From: SCRD01 sp046705285
Lineage (GTDB): Bacteria; Acidobacteriota; Terriglobia; UBA7540
DNA: 64,000 nucleotides
NCBI GenBank assembly: GCA_046705285.1
Contig: JBJKQK010000083.1
Location: 1 to 64,000, forward strand
Direction: 5' to 3'
Shown one piece after another: positions 44,183 to 53,653 of the stretch (its first letter is position 1; the number at the start of each line of letters is the position of its first letter). The notes below the pieces were generated by a model. The model was not told the DNA's origin. It ran no database searches and saw nothing but the letters and a program-made list of their open reading frames with translations. Made by a program: the position numbers and the translations under genes.

Positions 44183-44698
44183 TTGTGGCGGGATCTGGCG
44201 AGAACTCCGTTGGTTGAGCGTCAAAATTCGACTCGAATCAAGGGTCCGGTTTACTCGGACGGGAGACGCGGGGGAGTGGTTTCCGGTTGCGGTGCTCTCC
44301 TTAGGGTTGTGGCGGTGCTGGCTGCCTGCTTATTTGCGCTCTCCGAAGCAGGAGTTCTTCACGCGCAGGGGCACAGGAGCAAAGTTCCCCTCGTCGGCAA
44401 GCTGTCGTCCGGCAGCCAACAGCAGGCTTACAGCGGGAAGATCCAATCGCTCAATCTGAAGGAAAAAATCCTGAACGTGACATCGCGTCACGGGAGGCAG
44501 ACCGAGATCTTTCGCGTCAAGAAGAATGTGCGGGTTGAGAATGTCACCGGCAGCCGGATGAATCTTACGGACTTAACGCCCGGGATGAGTGTATTGATCT
44601 ACTTCGACCAGAAGTCCGGTGCGCTCAGAGTCAAGAATATTGTTATTTTGAGTTCCGGCAAGAGCCAGGGAAAAGGCAGGCCTGCACCATCCACGTAG
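44183..44698 (+). CDS. Hypothetical secreted protein with C-terminal beta domain
   Basis: 171 residues in the longest frame. A hydrophobic signal segment near residues 37-55 (ALLRVVAVLAACLFALSEAG) suggests the first 30 or so residues are not translated, but no better start has a ribosome site. The mature domain (YSGKIQSLNLKEKILNVTS, FRVKKNVRVENVTGS, LTPGMSVLIYFDQKSGAL) resembles OB-like secreted domains. It recalls the C-terminal domain at 36891-37259. Function unknown. Confidence 0.65.
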   Translation: MWRDLARTPLVERQNSTRIKGPVYSDGRRGGVVSGCGALLRVVAVLAACLFALSEAGVLHAQGHRSKVPLVGKLSSGSQQQAYSGKIQSLNLKEKILNVTSRHGRQTEIFRVKKNVRVENVTGSRMNLTDLTPGMSVLIYFDQKSGALRVKNIVILSSGKSQGKGRPAPST

Positions 44699-44737
44699 CG
44701 TCCTGTCCAAGCGGACTGTCCTCCTGCCACCTCTTCA

Positions 44738-45862
44738 ATGAAAATCGGAATAACCTGTTACCCCACTTACGGCGGAAGCGGTGTTGTAGCCACGGAACTC
44801 GGCCTGGAACTGGCCGCTCGCGGGCATGATATCCACTTCATCAGCTATGCAGTTCCGGTGCGCGTAGGCGAGCTCTCGGAACGCATTCACTTCCACGAAG
44901 TGGAGGTCATGAACTACCCGCTGTTTGACCATCCTCCCTACACTCTAGCGCTCGCCTCGCAAATGTATAATGTGGCGGTCAATGAGTCGCTTGACCTGCT
45001 CCATGTCCACTACGCCATCCCGCATTCGGTCAGTGCGTACCTGGCCCGTTCCATGATGGGAACACGCCGGATCCCGATCGTGACCACCCTGCACGGAACG
45101 GACATTACGTTGGTGGGTTCCAACCGCTCCTATCTGCCGATTACACGCTTCGCCATCGAGCAGAGCGATGCCACGACCGCCATTTCGGAATATCTCCGTC
45201 AGGTAACGTTGCGGGAATTTGGAATTCGCCGGCCCATTGAGGTTATCTCGAATTTTGTTAATTGCGACATTTTCCACCCGCAGGACAAGGGGCAACATCG
45301 CCAGGACTTTGCCCGGCATGGAGAAAAAATCCTGGTTCACCTGTCCAATTTCCGTCCGGTTAAGCGTGTTACTGATGTGATTGAGATTTTCGCTCGTGTC
45401 CGAAAAGAAATTCCCGCCAAGCTTCTGATGATTGGCGACGGCCCGGATCGCACCGCCGCCGAGTGGCTGGTCCGTGATCAGAGTCTGGTGGGCGACGTTT
45501 TTTTCCTCGGCAAACAGAACCAGGTGCAGGATCTCCTGTGCTGCGCGGACGTCGTGCTGCTCCCCAGCGACCTGGAATCCTTCGGACTGGTGGCTCTGGA
45601 GGCGATGGCCTGCGCTGTCCCCAGCATCTGCTCGCGGGTGGGCGGACTTCTTGAGGTGGTCCAGGATGGAGTCGAAGGGTTCCTGGTGCCGCCCAGGGAT
45701 GTGGACACGATGGCCGCCCGGGCTCTGGATATTCTGATGGATTCCGAACTCCACCGGCGCATGGGCGAGGCGGGCCGAAAGCGCGCCCTCACCCAGTTCT
45801 GCGCTACAAAAATCATCCCCCGATACGAAGATCTCTACCGGCGCACCCTGGAAAACGGCTAA
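44738..45862 (+). CDS. bshA: N-acetyl-alpha-D-glucosaminyl L-malate synthase (bacillithiol synthesis)
   Basis: 374 residues, a GT4 glycosyltransferase. It joins GlcNAc to L-malate in the first step of bacillithiol synthesis. Signatures match BshA: ITCYPTYGGSGVVATELGLE, HDIHFISYAVPVR, YEVEVMNYPLF-like text (FHEVEVMNYPLFDHPPY), VVTTLHGTDITLVGSNRSY, SNFVNCDIFHP and the donor-binding ESFGLVALEAMACAVPSI. bshB and bshC are not in the window, and the neighbours do not help. Confidence 0.93.
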   Translation: MKIGITCYPTYGGSGVVATELGLELAARGHDIHFISYAVPVRVGELSERIHFHEVEVMNYPLFDHPPYTLALASQMYNVAVNESLDLLHVHYAIPHSVSAYLARSMMGTRRIPIVTTLHGTDITLVGSNRSYLPITRFAIEQSDATTAISEYLRQVTLREFGIRRPIEVISNFVNCDIFHPQDKGQHRQDFARHGEKILVHLSNFRPVKRVTDVIEIFARVRKEIPAKLLMIGDGPDRTAAEWLVRDQSLVGDVFFLGKQNQVQDLLCCADVVLLPSDLESFGLVALEAMACAVPSICSRVGGLLEVVQDGVEGFLVPPRDVDTMAARALDILMDSELHRRMGEAGRKRALTQFCATKIIPRYEDLYRRTLENG

Positions 45863-46178
45863 GCCGGCACAGTCTCCCTTCCAATACCCAAGCCCCCCGG
45901 GCAAACAGGCCTGCAAGTTTCAGGAACATCAAAAGGCGGAGAATAAGCCTGCCTGCACGCGCACCAGCCTCGCGCCAGGAGCCACTCGCCACAGTTGAGA
46001 AATCGAATTGAACCATATATAACCGTATTCCTTGCAATAGATAACTTGACTCATACAGTCCACCCCTCTTATCATCCCCTGCTGTCCGCTTTGAGTTTTC
46101 TTCCGCCGCCATCATGGAGATCTCACAACAACGAGTATCAAATGGCGGCTTGGGCGAGCGATCGAGGAACAGAATACG
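45863..46178. other. Gap between bshA and the second TonB receptor
   Basis: A plus-strand promoter candidate is TTGACT (46046-46051), 18 bases, TATCAT (46070-46075), about 105 bases before the receptor start. The minus-strand frame in this stretch (45813-46355) has no recognisable features. Nothing else stands out. Confidence 0.45.
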
Positions 46179-49100
46179 ATGTGTTTTCTGACACAAGTCA
46201 GCGCAGGGCTCACCGAAGTTTTTCTCCTGCCTCTCTTGCTTGCTCTGTTTGCCGCGCCCGCAAGCGCACAGGTGACAGCAACCATCGCTGGAACCGTGAC
46301 GGATCCGGACGGTGGCTACGTTGCCAGGGCGATCGTCGAAGCAAGAGAAGCGCAAACCGGGTTTGTCCGGTCTACCCTGACGGACTCACGCGGAAGATAC
46401 GATCTGGTTGCGATTCCGGCCGGCAGATATGAAGTCACCGTGCGGAAAGAGGGGTTCACGACCGCGGATCGCACCGGCATCGTCCTCACGGCTGCCGGCC
46501 AGGTGGTCATGAATGTCTCTCTCAGATTGGGAGAATTCAGGCAGGAACTCACCGTCAAGGGAGGGGCTCCGCTGGTCACTCCGTCCGCCAGTTCAAACGC
46601 CGGAATCGTAGACCAAAGGGAGATCAGGAACCTCCCGCTGAACGGCCGCAGTTACGACGAACTGCTCACACTCAATCCCGGCGTCGTGGACTATACTTCG
46701 CAGAAAGGTGGCGGCGTCGGTGTTTCGAATTCCGCAATCGGAAACATGTTCGCAGTGCTCGGGCGGCGGCCACAGGAGAACCTGTTCCTGCTGAACGGGA
46801 TCGAATACACTGGCGCGGCCGAAATCAACATGCAGCCGGCCGGAACCAGTGGGCAATTGCTGGGTGTGGATGCCGTCCGGGAATTCAAAGTGGCCACGGG
46901 TACCTACGGAGCCGAATACGGGAAACGGCCGGGAGCCCAGGTGAGCATCATCACGGATTCAGGAACCAATCAGTGGCATGGCACGGCGTTCGAGTTTCTG
47001 CGGAACAGCGCTCTCGATGCGAGGAACTTTTTTGACCGCGGCGCCAAACCTTCGTTTCAGAGGAATCAATTTGGCGGGGCTCTGGGCGGACCGATCCAAA
47101 AGAACAAAACGTTCATCTTTGGAAATTATGAGGGTTACCGGCAACACTTGAGGCTCAGCAGCGTGGCACTGGTCCCGGACATCCAGGCGCGGCAGGGTTT
47201 TCTGCCCGGCCCGGGAGGTGCGCTTGTCGATGTGGGCGTCGCACCGGATGCCGCTCCACTCCTGTCACTCTGGCCACGGCCGAATGGGCCGGAACTGGGC
47301 AGCGGCATCGCGGAGACCTTCAGCCATCCACTCCAAACCATTCGTGAAGACTTTGGAACGGCAAGACTCGACCGGCGATTCTCGAACAGCGACTCTCTGA
47401 GCGGGATCTACACGATCGACGACAGCGCAGATTTCACGCCCAGCGCGAACCCGCTCAGCCTGGACATTGAAAGCCTGAGGGAACAGGTCGCAAGCCTCGG
47501 CGAAACCCATGTTTTTTCACCCACGATGCTGAACGTCGCACGGCTCGGCTTTTCAAGGGCCAGCTACTTTTTCACGGGAAAGTCTGCAATCGATCTGCCT
47601 GGATTTGTTCAGGGCAGGCCTATTGGTTCGGTGGTGATCGGCGGAGGCGCATCTCCGAACGCAGCGACACAGATCACGCTGGCAGGCAGCAACATCGGAA
47701 GCAACCTGTTCGTTGACCGCAACCTTTTTACCTACGAGGATCGCCTTGCCATCCATCATGGACTTCATCAATTCACCGCCGGAATCTGGTTCCAGCAAAT
47801 CCAGTCAAACGACCGGCTGGCGTTGTCGCAGTACGGACAGGCATCATTTTCAAGCATGCAGGATTTTCTTGAGGGAAACGTCTCATCTTTTGTCGCTGTT
47901 CCTTCGCCGACGTCCATGGAATGGCGATCGCTGGAAGGCGCATGGTACCTGCAGGACAGCATGCGATTACGCCGCAATCTTACCATCACGCTGGGCTTTC
48001 GCGACGAGTTCACCGACGGCTGGAATGAAGCGCGAGGCAGGGCGGCAAACTTTGTTTTCAATCCGCAGGGCGTCATCGAAACGGCGCCCCACGTCGGCCA
48101 ATCCGTCTTCACAGTGAATCATGCCAGGCTTTTGCCCGAGCCGCGGGCCGGGCTGGCATGGGATCCCTTCGGCCACGGAAGAACGGTGGTTCGCGCCGGC
48201 TTCGGGCTTTATGCTGATCTGCAAGATGCGCTAAGTTATCGTCTGGACCAGAACGCTCCGTACAACACAACCCTCCACCTCCAGAAAATTCCGCTCTCCT
48301 CCTTCCCGCTGGTCCCGGGCGCGGCTCTGCCTGCGAATGCTCTGGTGGAGCCCGCCGGAGTTCAGCCAAGCCTGTACACTCCCATCGTGGAGGCATACAG
48401 CCTGGGGATTGAGCACGCCCTCACACGCCATACGGTTCTGCGAGTCACCTATGTGGGAGCGCACGGGTATCACGAGATTGTCAGCATCGACGCCAATCAG
48501 CCGGTCCCGGTCGTCTGCCCGGCTGCAACTTGCCCTGCCGGCTTGCCTGCTGGAACTCTTTACACGCCTCCCGGCGCGCCGCGGGCGAATCCCCAGCTTG
48601 CAAATACATGGACATGGTTTTCCGAAGGCGTGAGTTCCTACAACAGTCTGCAGGCCGACGTGAGCCATCGCTTCAGCCACGGGCTGGGGTTCCGGGGCGC
48701 GTACACGTGGTCCAAGAGCCTCGACAACGGCGATACGCTGAATCCCAGCGCCGCCACAAACGCCCCCGGGCTGGCCATGGACCCGAGAGACCTGGCCCTG
48801 GATTACGGGCCCTCGACCTTTGACGTGAGAAACGTGGCAGTGATCAGCGGGAGCTATGAACTTCCTTTCGGGAAAGGAAAACGGTTCCTCCACGGGCAGA
48901 CTGGCTGGACAAACGAACTGGCCAGCGGCTGGACACTGGACGCAATCGAGTCCGTACGGTCCGGCTTTCCATTCACGCCGCAGTTGAGTTTCAATCCTTC
49001 CAACAACGGCGACACGCGCAACCCCGTGCGGCCATCGTTCAATCCGGCATTTACGGGGCCGATCATTCTGGGAACTCCGAACCGCTATTTCAACCCCAAC

Positions 49101-49394
49101 GCGTTCATCGTTCCGCCAAACGGGACTTTCGGGAATGTCGGAAGGGATACTTTCACCGGTCCCGGACTGGAAGCGCTTGACCTCTCGTTCCTCAAGGACA
49201 TGCCGATAACGGAAAACATAAAGCTTGAACTGCGCGGAGAGTTCTTTAACATCTTCAACCAGGCCAACTTTAACACTCCCAATCTGATTGTCTTCACTCA
49301 ACCCACGGCTACACCGGCGACAACGGCAGGAATCATCACCAGCACGTCCACCAGTGCAAGGCAAATCCAGTTCGGGCTGAGGCTGCTGTGGTAA
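46179..49394 (+). CDS. TonB-dependent receptor, Oar-like, with carboxypeptidase-regulatory-like domain
   Basis: 1071 residues. Signal peptide FLLPLLLALFAAPASAQ; then a carboxypeptidase-regulatory-like domain (TATIAGTVTDPDGGYVARAI, GRYDLVAIPAGRYEVTVRKE); then a plug domain with GVDAVREFKVATGTYGAEYG and RPGAQVSIITDSGTNQWHGT; then a beta-barrel ending in the typical LELRGEFFNIFNQANFNTPN and QIQFGLRLLW. This is the common Acidobacteriota/Myxococcota receptor layout. GAGGAA precedes the ATG. It likely sits in the outer membrane; the ligand is unknown. Confidence 0.95.
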   Translation: MCFLTQVSAGLTEVFLLPLLLALFAAPASAQVTATIAGTVTDPDGGYVARAIVEAREAQTGFVRSTLTDSRGRYDLVAIPAGRYEVTVRKEGFTTADRTGIVLTAAGQVVMNVSLRLGEFRQELTVKGGAPLVTPSASSNAGIVDQREIRNLPLNGRSYDELLTLNPGVVDYTSQKGGGVGVSNSAIGNMFAVLGRRPQENLFLLNGIEYTGAAEINMQPAGTSGQLLGVDAVREFKVATGTYGAEYGKRPGAQVSIITDSGTNQWHGTAFEFLRNSALDARNFFDRGAKPSFQRNQFGGALGGPIQKNKTFIFGNYEGYRQHLRLSSVALVPDIQARQGFLPGPGGALVDVGVAPDAAPLLSLWPRPNGPELGSGIAETFSHPLQTIREDFGTARLDRRFSNSDSLSGIYTIDDSADFTPSANPLSLDIESLREQVASLGETHVFSPTMLNVARLGFSRASYFFTGKSAIDLPGFVQGRPIGSVVIGGGASPNAATQITLAGSNIGSNLFVDRNLFTYEDRLAIHHGLHQFTAGIWFQQIQSNDRLALSQYGQASFSSMQDFLEGNVSSFVAVPSPTSMEWRSLEGAWYLQDSMRLRRNLTITLGFRDEFTDGWNEARGRAANFVFNPQGVIETAPHVGQSVFTVNHARLLPEPRAGLAWDPFGHGRTVVRAGFGLYADLQDALSYRLDQNAPYNTTLHLQKIPLSSFPLVPGAALPANALVEPAGVQPSLYTPIVEAYSLGIEHALTRHTVLRVTYVGAHGYHEIVSIDANQPVPVVCPAATCPAGLPAGTLYTPPGAPRANPQLANTWTWFSEGVSSYNSLQADVSHRFSHGLGFRGAYTWSKSLDNGDTLNPSAATNAPGLAMDPRDLALDYGPSTFDVRNVAVISGSYELPFGKGKRFLHGQTGWTNELASGWTLDAIESVRSGFPFTPQLSFNPSNNGDTRNPVRPSFNPAFTGPIILGTPNRYFNPNAFIVPPNGTFGNVGRDTFTGPGLEALDLSFLKDMPITENIKLELRGEFFNIFNQANFNTPNLIVFTQPTATPATTAGIITSTSTSARQIQFGLRLLW

Positions 49395-49497
49395 ACTACC
49401 CTGGCTCAGGAAAGTGTAAAACTTTCCCCTCATCTGGTTCGTCTTAGGAAATTAAAGAACATCCTATCTCGAAGCATGTAAAGGGTAAGAACCTGCA

Positions 49498-50193
49498 GTG
49501 AAAGATCAGGGTTCACGGTGGCGGAACCGTCTGCTTGTCGACGTCGTGCTGACGGTTGCCGTTATGCTGGTTCCTACAGGGGTCTTTGGCCAAGTTGGGC
49601 AAGTGCTTCCCCGCCGGGACTTCCAGGCATGGATGTCCTTTGATGGCACCCATCCTTTGAGCAAGAAGGTTGATTTTCTTCTGGGCGCTGGCATTCGGTA
49701 CGGCAACCTGAAAGGACATTTGAGTTATCGGCGAGTCACCACCGGCTTCGCCTTCCGCTGGCACAAGTTCTTTACTTTCGAACCCTATTACCAGTATGCG
49801 GTAATCGATTCACATCTCGGGCCCTTGACGCCCGAACATCGGCTGGCCATGCAGACGACCGTGGGTGTTCCGTGGAGGCGGTGGTTGATCAGCGACCGCA
49901 ACCGGGGAGAACGGAATTTCAAACCGGGCCTGAAGTATTGGCGCTATCGCAACCGATTGGAATTGCAACGGCCCATAGTGCTGGTCCACAAAACATTGAC
50001 TGCTTTTGCCTGGGATGAAGTCTATTACAGTTCCGTAGCAAGAAGGTGGTACCGAAACCGGTTCGCATTGGGGGTGCAACGAAGGCTGAGCAGAAGACTG
50101 GCAGTCGACATCTTCTACGTGCACCAGAATGACGGGTATTCCCATCCGGGCGATCTGGATGGGCTGGGACTGACTGTCCACAGCCAGTTTTAA
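49498..50193 (+). CDS. DUF2490-like outer-membrane beta-barrel protein
   Basis: 231 residues starting with GTG. Signal peptide in LLVDVVLTVAVMLVPTGVFG. The rest has many alternating strands with aromatic girdles: DFQAWMSFDGTHPLSKKVDF, FRWHKFFTFEPYYQYAV, YRNRLELQRPIVLVHKTLTA, FAWDEVYYSSVARRWYRNRF, and a final strand GLTVHSQF. DUF2490 proteins are small outer-membrane barrels without known function. It lies 103 bases after the TonB receptor in the same direction, so it may share its transcript. Confidence 0.82.
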   Translation: MKDQGSRWRNRLLVDVVLTVAVMLVPTGVFGQVGQVLPRRDFQAWMSFDGTHPLSKKVDFLLGAGIRYGNLKGHLSYRRVTTGFAFRWHKFFTFEPYYQYAVIDSHLGPLTPEHRLAMQTTVGVPWRRWLISDRNRGERNFKPGLKYWRYRNRLELQRPIVLVHKTLTAFAWDEVYYSSVARRWYRNRFALGVQRRLSRRLAVDIFYVHQNDGYSHPGDLDGLGLTVHSQF

Positions 50194-50550
50194 GGGGAAC
50201 TGCAAGAAACTTGCGCACTCAGAGTTCGCGATGGAACTGAAGTGACTTGCCGCAGCGAGGCACGGAAGGCGAATCTCACTGCGGAAGGTTATCCTTGTCT
50301 CCCCTGCGGCGAACCGTGAATGAGACGGACAGCGATCGATGAACCAGCCGGTGCTATGATCGCGCCGCCTGCGCAATTCGATCCGGAACCCGATCCTCTT
50401 GCCAGAGGACCGGCGTGGGAGCCACCAGGACCAGGACGACGATCGAAAAGGATCGATCTCTCCAAGATGTGCGGAAATATGATGGGCGAGCTGGCCAGTC
50501 CTGCGGCTCGGCAAGGTGGCTCCTGCGGGCAAGAATGGAGCGATGCAAAA
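50194..50550. other. Convergent gap
   Basis: Between the DUF2490-like gene (plus) and the hydrolase gene (minus). I see no gene, repeat or strong terminator. The reading frames that cross it on the plus strand (50320-50919) continue antisense into the hydrolase gene. Confidence 0.4.
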
Positions 50551-51501
50551 TCAGCCGGAAATGCTGGAAAGGAATTTCTTCACTGCCTGCTCGTATTGCT
50601 CGTGTCCGGAGGTGAACCCTTCGCCGTGGCGATGGCCGGGAACCAGCAGCAAGACTTTCCCGGGGCTGGTCGAATGAGAATAGAGCTCACGCGTAACAGC
50701 GGGCGGGATCAGCGGATCGCCTTTCACCGATACGAAGAGAATCGGGCGGGGACTGATGCGCTCAACGGCTTTCCTCAGGTTAAACTCCGAAGGCCAGAAC
50801 CCGCCTCGCCACGCAGAGAGATAGATGGCCTCATCCACCATCGGGAAGGAGGGAACATGAAAGATCATGTGGGCGGCGTGCTTGATTACATCGCGGAAAG
50901 AAAGAAAAGAGCTGTCTGAAATGACCGCGGTGACGTCAGGCGTTTCAGACGCAGCCATCAACGCAGCGGCGGCACCCATCGATACACCCCACAAGACAAT
51001 GGGTCGTGTGGCTTTCTCCTGATTCAATGCGTAATGGATGGCCGCCAAAACATCAAGCCGCCCCAAATATCCCAGGTCACCAAACTTGCCACCGCTTTCC
51101 CCTGAGTGGCGAAAGTCAAAGAGCAAGCCATTATAGCCAAGGCTATGGCCAAAAACTTCCATCGGAAGCATTTCAACGCGGGAACGGTTGCGGCCGTGGC
51201 AATAGATGATTGTCCCAACAGCCTTCGGGCCAGCCGGCACATACCAGCCTTTCAACAAGATGCCGTCCGAGGAGTGGAACTCGATGCTTTGGTAACCAAT
51301 GCCGAACGACTGCGGCGTTTTGCCAGAGTTCGGGTCGTGAAAACGGAATCGCGCAGATGTAATGAGATGGGCAAAAAACAACGGCACCACAACCAGGAAA
51401 AAGGCAGCGACCAAACCCAATAGAATCAGGAGAATAGTTCGAATGACGCGTTTTTTTGTCAAAGTCAGCCCTCTTTTCCGTCGGACAGGTTTTTGCCCCA
51501 C
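50551..51501 (-). CDS. Membrane-anchored alpha/beta hydrolase
   Basis: 316 residues. An N-terminal membrane helix (TILLILLGLVAAFFLVVVPL) anchors the protein. The hydrolase domain has the oxyanion strand TIIYCHGRNRSR, the nucleophile elbow Ser in LWGVSMGAAAALMAA, an acidic residue in VSVKGDPLIPP and the final His in LVPGHRHGEGF. Relatives (YqkD/BEM46 type) hydrolyse esters or amides. It is 11 bases after the MFS gene stop, so co-transcription is likely. GTG start; a later TTG at LTLTKK is also possible. Confidence 0.87.
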   Translation of the reverse strand: MGQKPVRRKRGLTLTKKRVIRTILLILLGLVAAFFLVVVPLFFAHLITSARFRFHDPNSGKTPQSFGIGYQSIEFHSSDGILLKGWYVPAGPKAVGTIIYCHGRNRSRVEMLPMEVFGHSLGYNGLLFDFRHSGESGGKFGDLGYLGRLDVLAAIHYALNQEKATRPIVLWGVSMGAAAALMAASETPDVTAVISDSSFLSFRDVIKHAAHMIFHVPSFPMVDEAIYLSAWRGGFWPSEFNLRKAVERISPRPILFVSVKGDPLIPPAVTRELYSHSTSPGKVLLLVPGHRHGEGFTSGHEQYEQAVKKFLSSISG

Positions 51502-51512
51502 CGTTCTCTAGA

Positions 51513-52712
51513 CTACGGCCGCGGACGACTGGGAACCGAGTGCGGCTCGACAATGTGGGTGGCCAGCAGGATGGCAACCAGGCACGTCATAGCCGCGCAC
51601 AAAGTGGTGACGGCAAGATAGCCGTGCCGCTCGTAAATAGCTCCGCCTGCCAGTACCACCAGCCCGATTCCCAATTGCGAAAACACGTTCCGAAGCGCAA
51701 TGAAGGAGCCTCGCTCAGCCGTGGGAACCAGTCCGGTCATCAGGGCGGTCAGCGGGCCCTGCCGGGCTGCTGCTCCCAGGCTGGTGACTCCAAAGACCAC
51801 CAGCAGACCGACGCCCCACGGGAAAAACGGAACCAGAGCCACCGATATTGCGAGCAGAAGGTTCCCCACAATAGAGACAGGCCGCTTCCCCCAGCGGTCT
51901 GAAAGGCTGCCGGCCAGCGGCGCACTGATCAGCGCCACGAGTCCTCCCAGCATAAAGACATAACCAATGGTTCCAGTTGAAACCCCGAACGTCGAATTCA
52001 GCCATTGCCCAATATAGTAAATAAAGCCGTAGAGCCCTCCTGATACCAGGAAGGCGATGGCCAGCCCGGCGCTGGTGTCACGACGTCTGAAGAAAGATCG
52101 GCAGGCGCGGCCCGTGGCCCTCCACTTTTCAGCACTGGGACTCGGCTCTCGCGTGTCATACGGGAGTCGCAGGGAAAACAGAGCAACCGCAGCCCCGAAG
52201 ATTGCAAAGAAATAAAACGTGTCGCGCCATCCCAGCCGGCCAGCTACCTGGGCGGCCAATGGAACCCCCAGAATCGGAGCGGCAAAGTAAGCCGTGGATA
52301 TCCAACTGAGGGCTCGGCCTCGAATGCTGTAGTCAAACCAGTCGCCAGCGAAAGAGATCGAGCAGGTAGAGATGGCTCCTGCACCCAGACCCGTCAGGCC
52401 TCGAGCTATCGTCAACTCCCCAAAGCTTGCGGCGTGCGCGGCCAGCCAGGATGCGCACCCGAACACAACCGCCCCCGCAATCAGAAATGGCCGACGACCG
52501 TAATGATCGGAAACAATTCCCGTGATCAAGGAAGCCACGGCAGCGGCCGCAGAATAAAAAACCGCCAGCAAACCGGCCTGCTCAACAGTGATGTGCAGAG
52601 AATCGATGAGGAGGGGAAGCAGCGCAGGGATCGTCTGGTTATCCGCCAGGCCCAGGAAGAGCAGTAGAAACAGAATGCCGATGATCGGAAAATCCACCCG
52701 GCGTCCTCGCAA
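51513..52712 (-). CDS. MFS transporter
   Basis: 399 residues with twelve membrane helices and the two MFS loop motifs: ITGIVSDHYGRRPFLIAGAV between helices 2 and 3 and SAPLAGSLSDRWGKRPVSIV between 8 and 9. It pumps or imports small molecules by proton exchange; the substrate is unknown. The start is doubtful: the longest frame begins with TTG at 52712, and a GTG at 52697 is also possible. A hydrolase gene follows and an AhpD-like gene precedes it. Confidence 0.9.
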   Translation of the reverse strand: MRGRRVDFPIIGILFLLLFLGLADNQTIPALLPLLIDSLHITVEQAGLLAVFYSAAAAVASLITGIVSDHYGRRPFLIAGAVVFGCASWLAAHAASFGELTIARGLTGLGAGAISTCSISFAGDWFDYSIRGRALSWISTAYFAAPILGVPLAAQVAGRLGWRDTFYFFAIFGAAVALFSLRLPYDTREPSPSAEKWRATGRACRSFFRRRDTSAGLAIAFLVSGGLYGFIYYIGQWLNSTFGVSTGTIGYVFMLGGLVALISAPLAGSLSDRWGKRPVSIVGNLLLAISVALVPFFPWGVGLLVVFGVTSLGAAARQGPLTALMTGLVPTAERGSFIALRNVFSQLGIGLVVLAGGAIYERHGYLAVTTLCAAMTCLVAILLATHIVEPHSVPSRPRP

Positions 52713-52812
52713 CGTGGCAACCAGCCAGCTCTCGGCTCTTTAGGAGATTCGGTACGCGCTCTTGCCCGGAGTCTTCGTGCCGCCCCGCTCCGGAGAACTT
52801 GTCCTATGTTCC

Positions 52813-53151
52813 TTACTCGAAGTGATGAAGATCCAGGTGGGTCGCAGCCTTGTCCGACATGTCGACGACACTGGCAGCCCCAATCCCAACGGCCACAACG
52901 ATAGCGTCCGAGATCTCTTCCTTGCTGGCCCCCAATTCCAACGCCTTCTTGATGTGCCCTCTGGCGCAACCTTCACACTTCGCCACCAACGAGCACCCGA
53001 TCGCAATTAGTTCTTTGGTCTTGGAATCAAGAGTCGTGGTGGTGTAATAGGTCTCCTTGTAAAAAGACTTGTAGATATCGCGAAAACGGGGCTCAATCAT
53101 ACTCATTGAACTGGGAGTTGTTTTTGCTTTGCCAGGGTCATCTTTGGCCAT
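52813..53151 (-). CDS. Carboxymuconolactone decarboxylase / AhpD-like protein
   Basis: 112 residues from the ATG at 53151, which has GAGGAAC five bases upstream; a longer frame from 53202 adds doubtful codons. The AhpD-type redox motif is Cys59-Glu-Gly-Cys62 with His66 (AKCEGCARGHIKKAL), and the flanking helices (KTKELIAIGCSLV, KEEISDAIVVAVGIGAASVV) fit. Such proteins reduce peroxides or act on ring lactones; the CxxC points to redox work. It precedes the MFS gene by 100 bases. Confidence 0.9.
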   Translation of the reverse strand: MAKDDPGKAKTTPSSMSMIEPRFRDIYKSFYKETYYTTTTLDSKTKELIAIGCSLVAKCEGCARGHIKKALELGASKEEISDAIVVAVGIGAASVVDMSDKAATHLDLHHFE

Positions 53152-53653
53152 CAAAGTTCCTCGGACATATAAGGTTTCGGACAAGGAAGCCTCTGCTCTC
53201 ACCGATCGGTTGCTTGAATTTCGCCGGCGGCTGGAGCAGATTCAGAAATCCAGGTGCAAAGCCTTGATATTAGCACAGATTGATTTTCAGGACTGATCGG
53301 AGGCTGATCGATGGAAGCTGTTCCGGCTGCAATTGCCCGCGAAACGGGCAAAGAACAGGAGGCCAGGATGACTGCTCGATTTGCACAGGCTCGGCGCTTA
53401 CGCCGCCCATCCCGTCTCTTGGCTTGTGCCGTCGCTGAGTTCTGCCAACACCTGAATTCCTTATTGCGCCCTCCAGCGGCAGACGTTGCCCTCGCTGGCG
53501 GACACGATCCACCCCAGGCCGGCTGCCGACTGGCCCGCCTCTTCTTGCATCAACACCTATGCCGTTCTTCCGGATGGAATTCGCCTCTCATCCATGTTCC
53601 GATAATCGAATTTGGTTTCTTGCGGATTCAGGCGCACCGGTCAATGCTGAAAT
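53152..53653. other. Gap between the AhpD-like and FkbM genes
   Basis: Divergent upstream regions of the two genes. The frames that cross it (for example 53311-53679 plus, 53270-53512 minus) have no recognisable features. No hairpin or repeat is evident. Confidence 0.4.

Noticed and set aside
44945..45916. 323-codon minus-strand frame opposite bshA
   Set aside because: Antisense to bshA, without any motif.
45813..46355. 180-codon minus-strand frame between bshA and the receptor
   Set aside because: It overlaps both flanking genes, has no ribosome site or motif, and its cysteine-rich composition looks accidental.
48231..49433. 400-codon minus-strand frame opposite the second TonB receptor
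   Set aside because: Antisense to a certain gene; no domain recognised.
50320..50919. 199-codon plus-strand frame opposite the hydrolase gene
   Set aside because: Mostly antisense to the hydrolase, with no ribosome site or domain.
51436..51446. tRNA T-loop-like string near 51436, and similar GTTCGAA strings at 20732 and 54512
   Set aside because: The flanking bases cannot form tRNA arms, and each lies inside or at the end of a protein gene.
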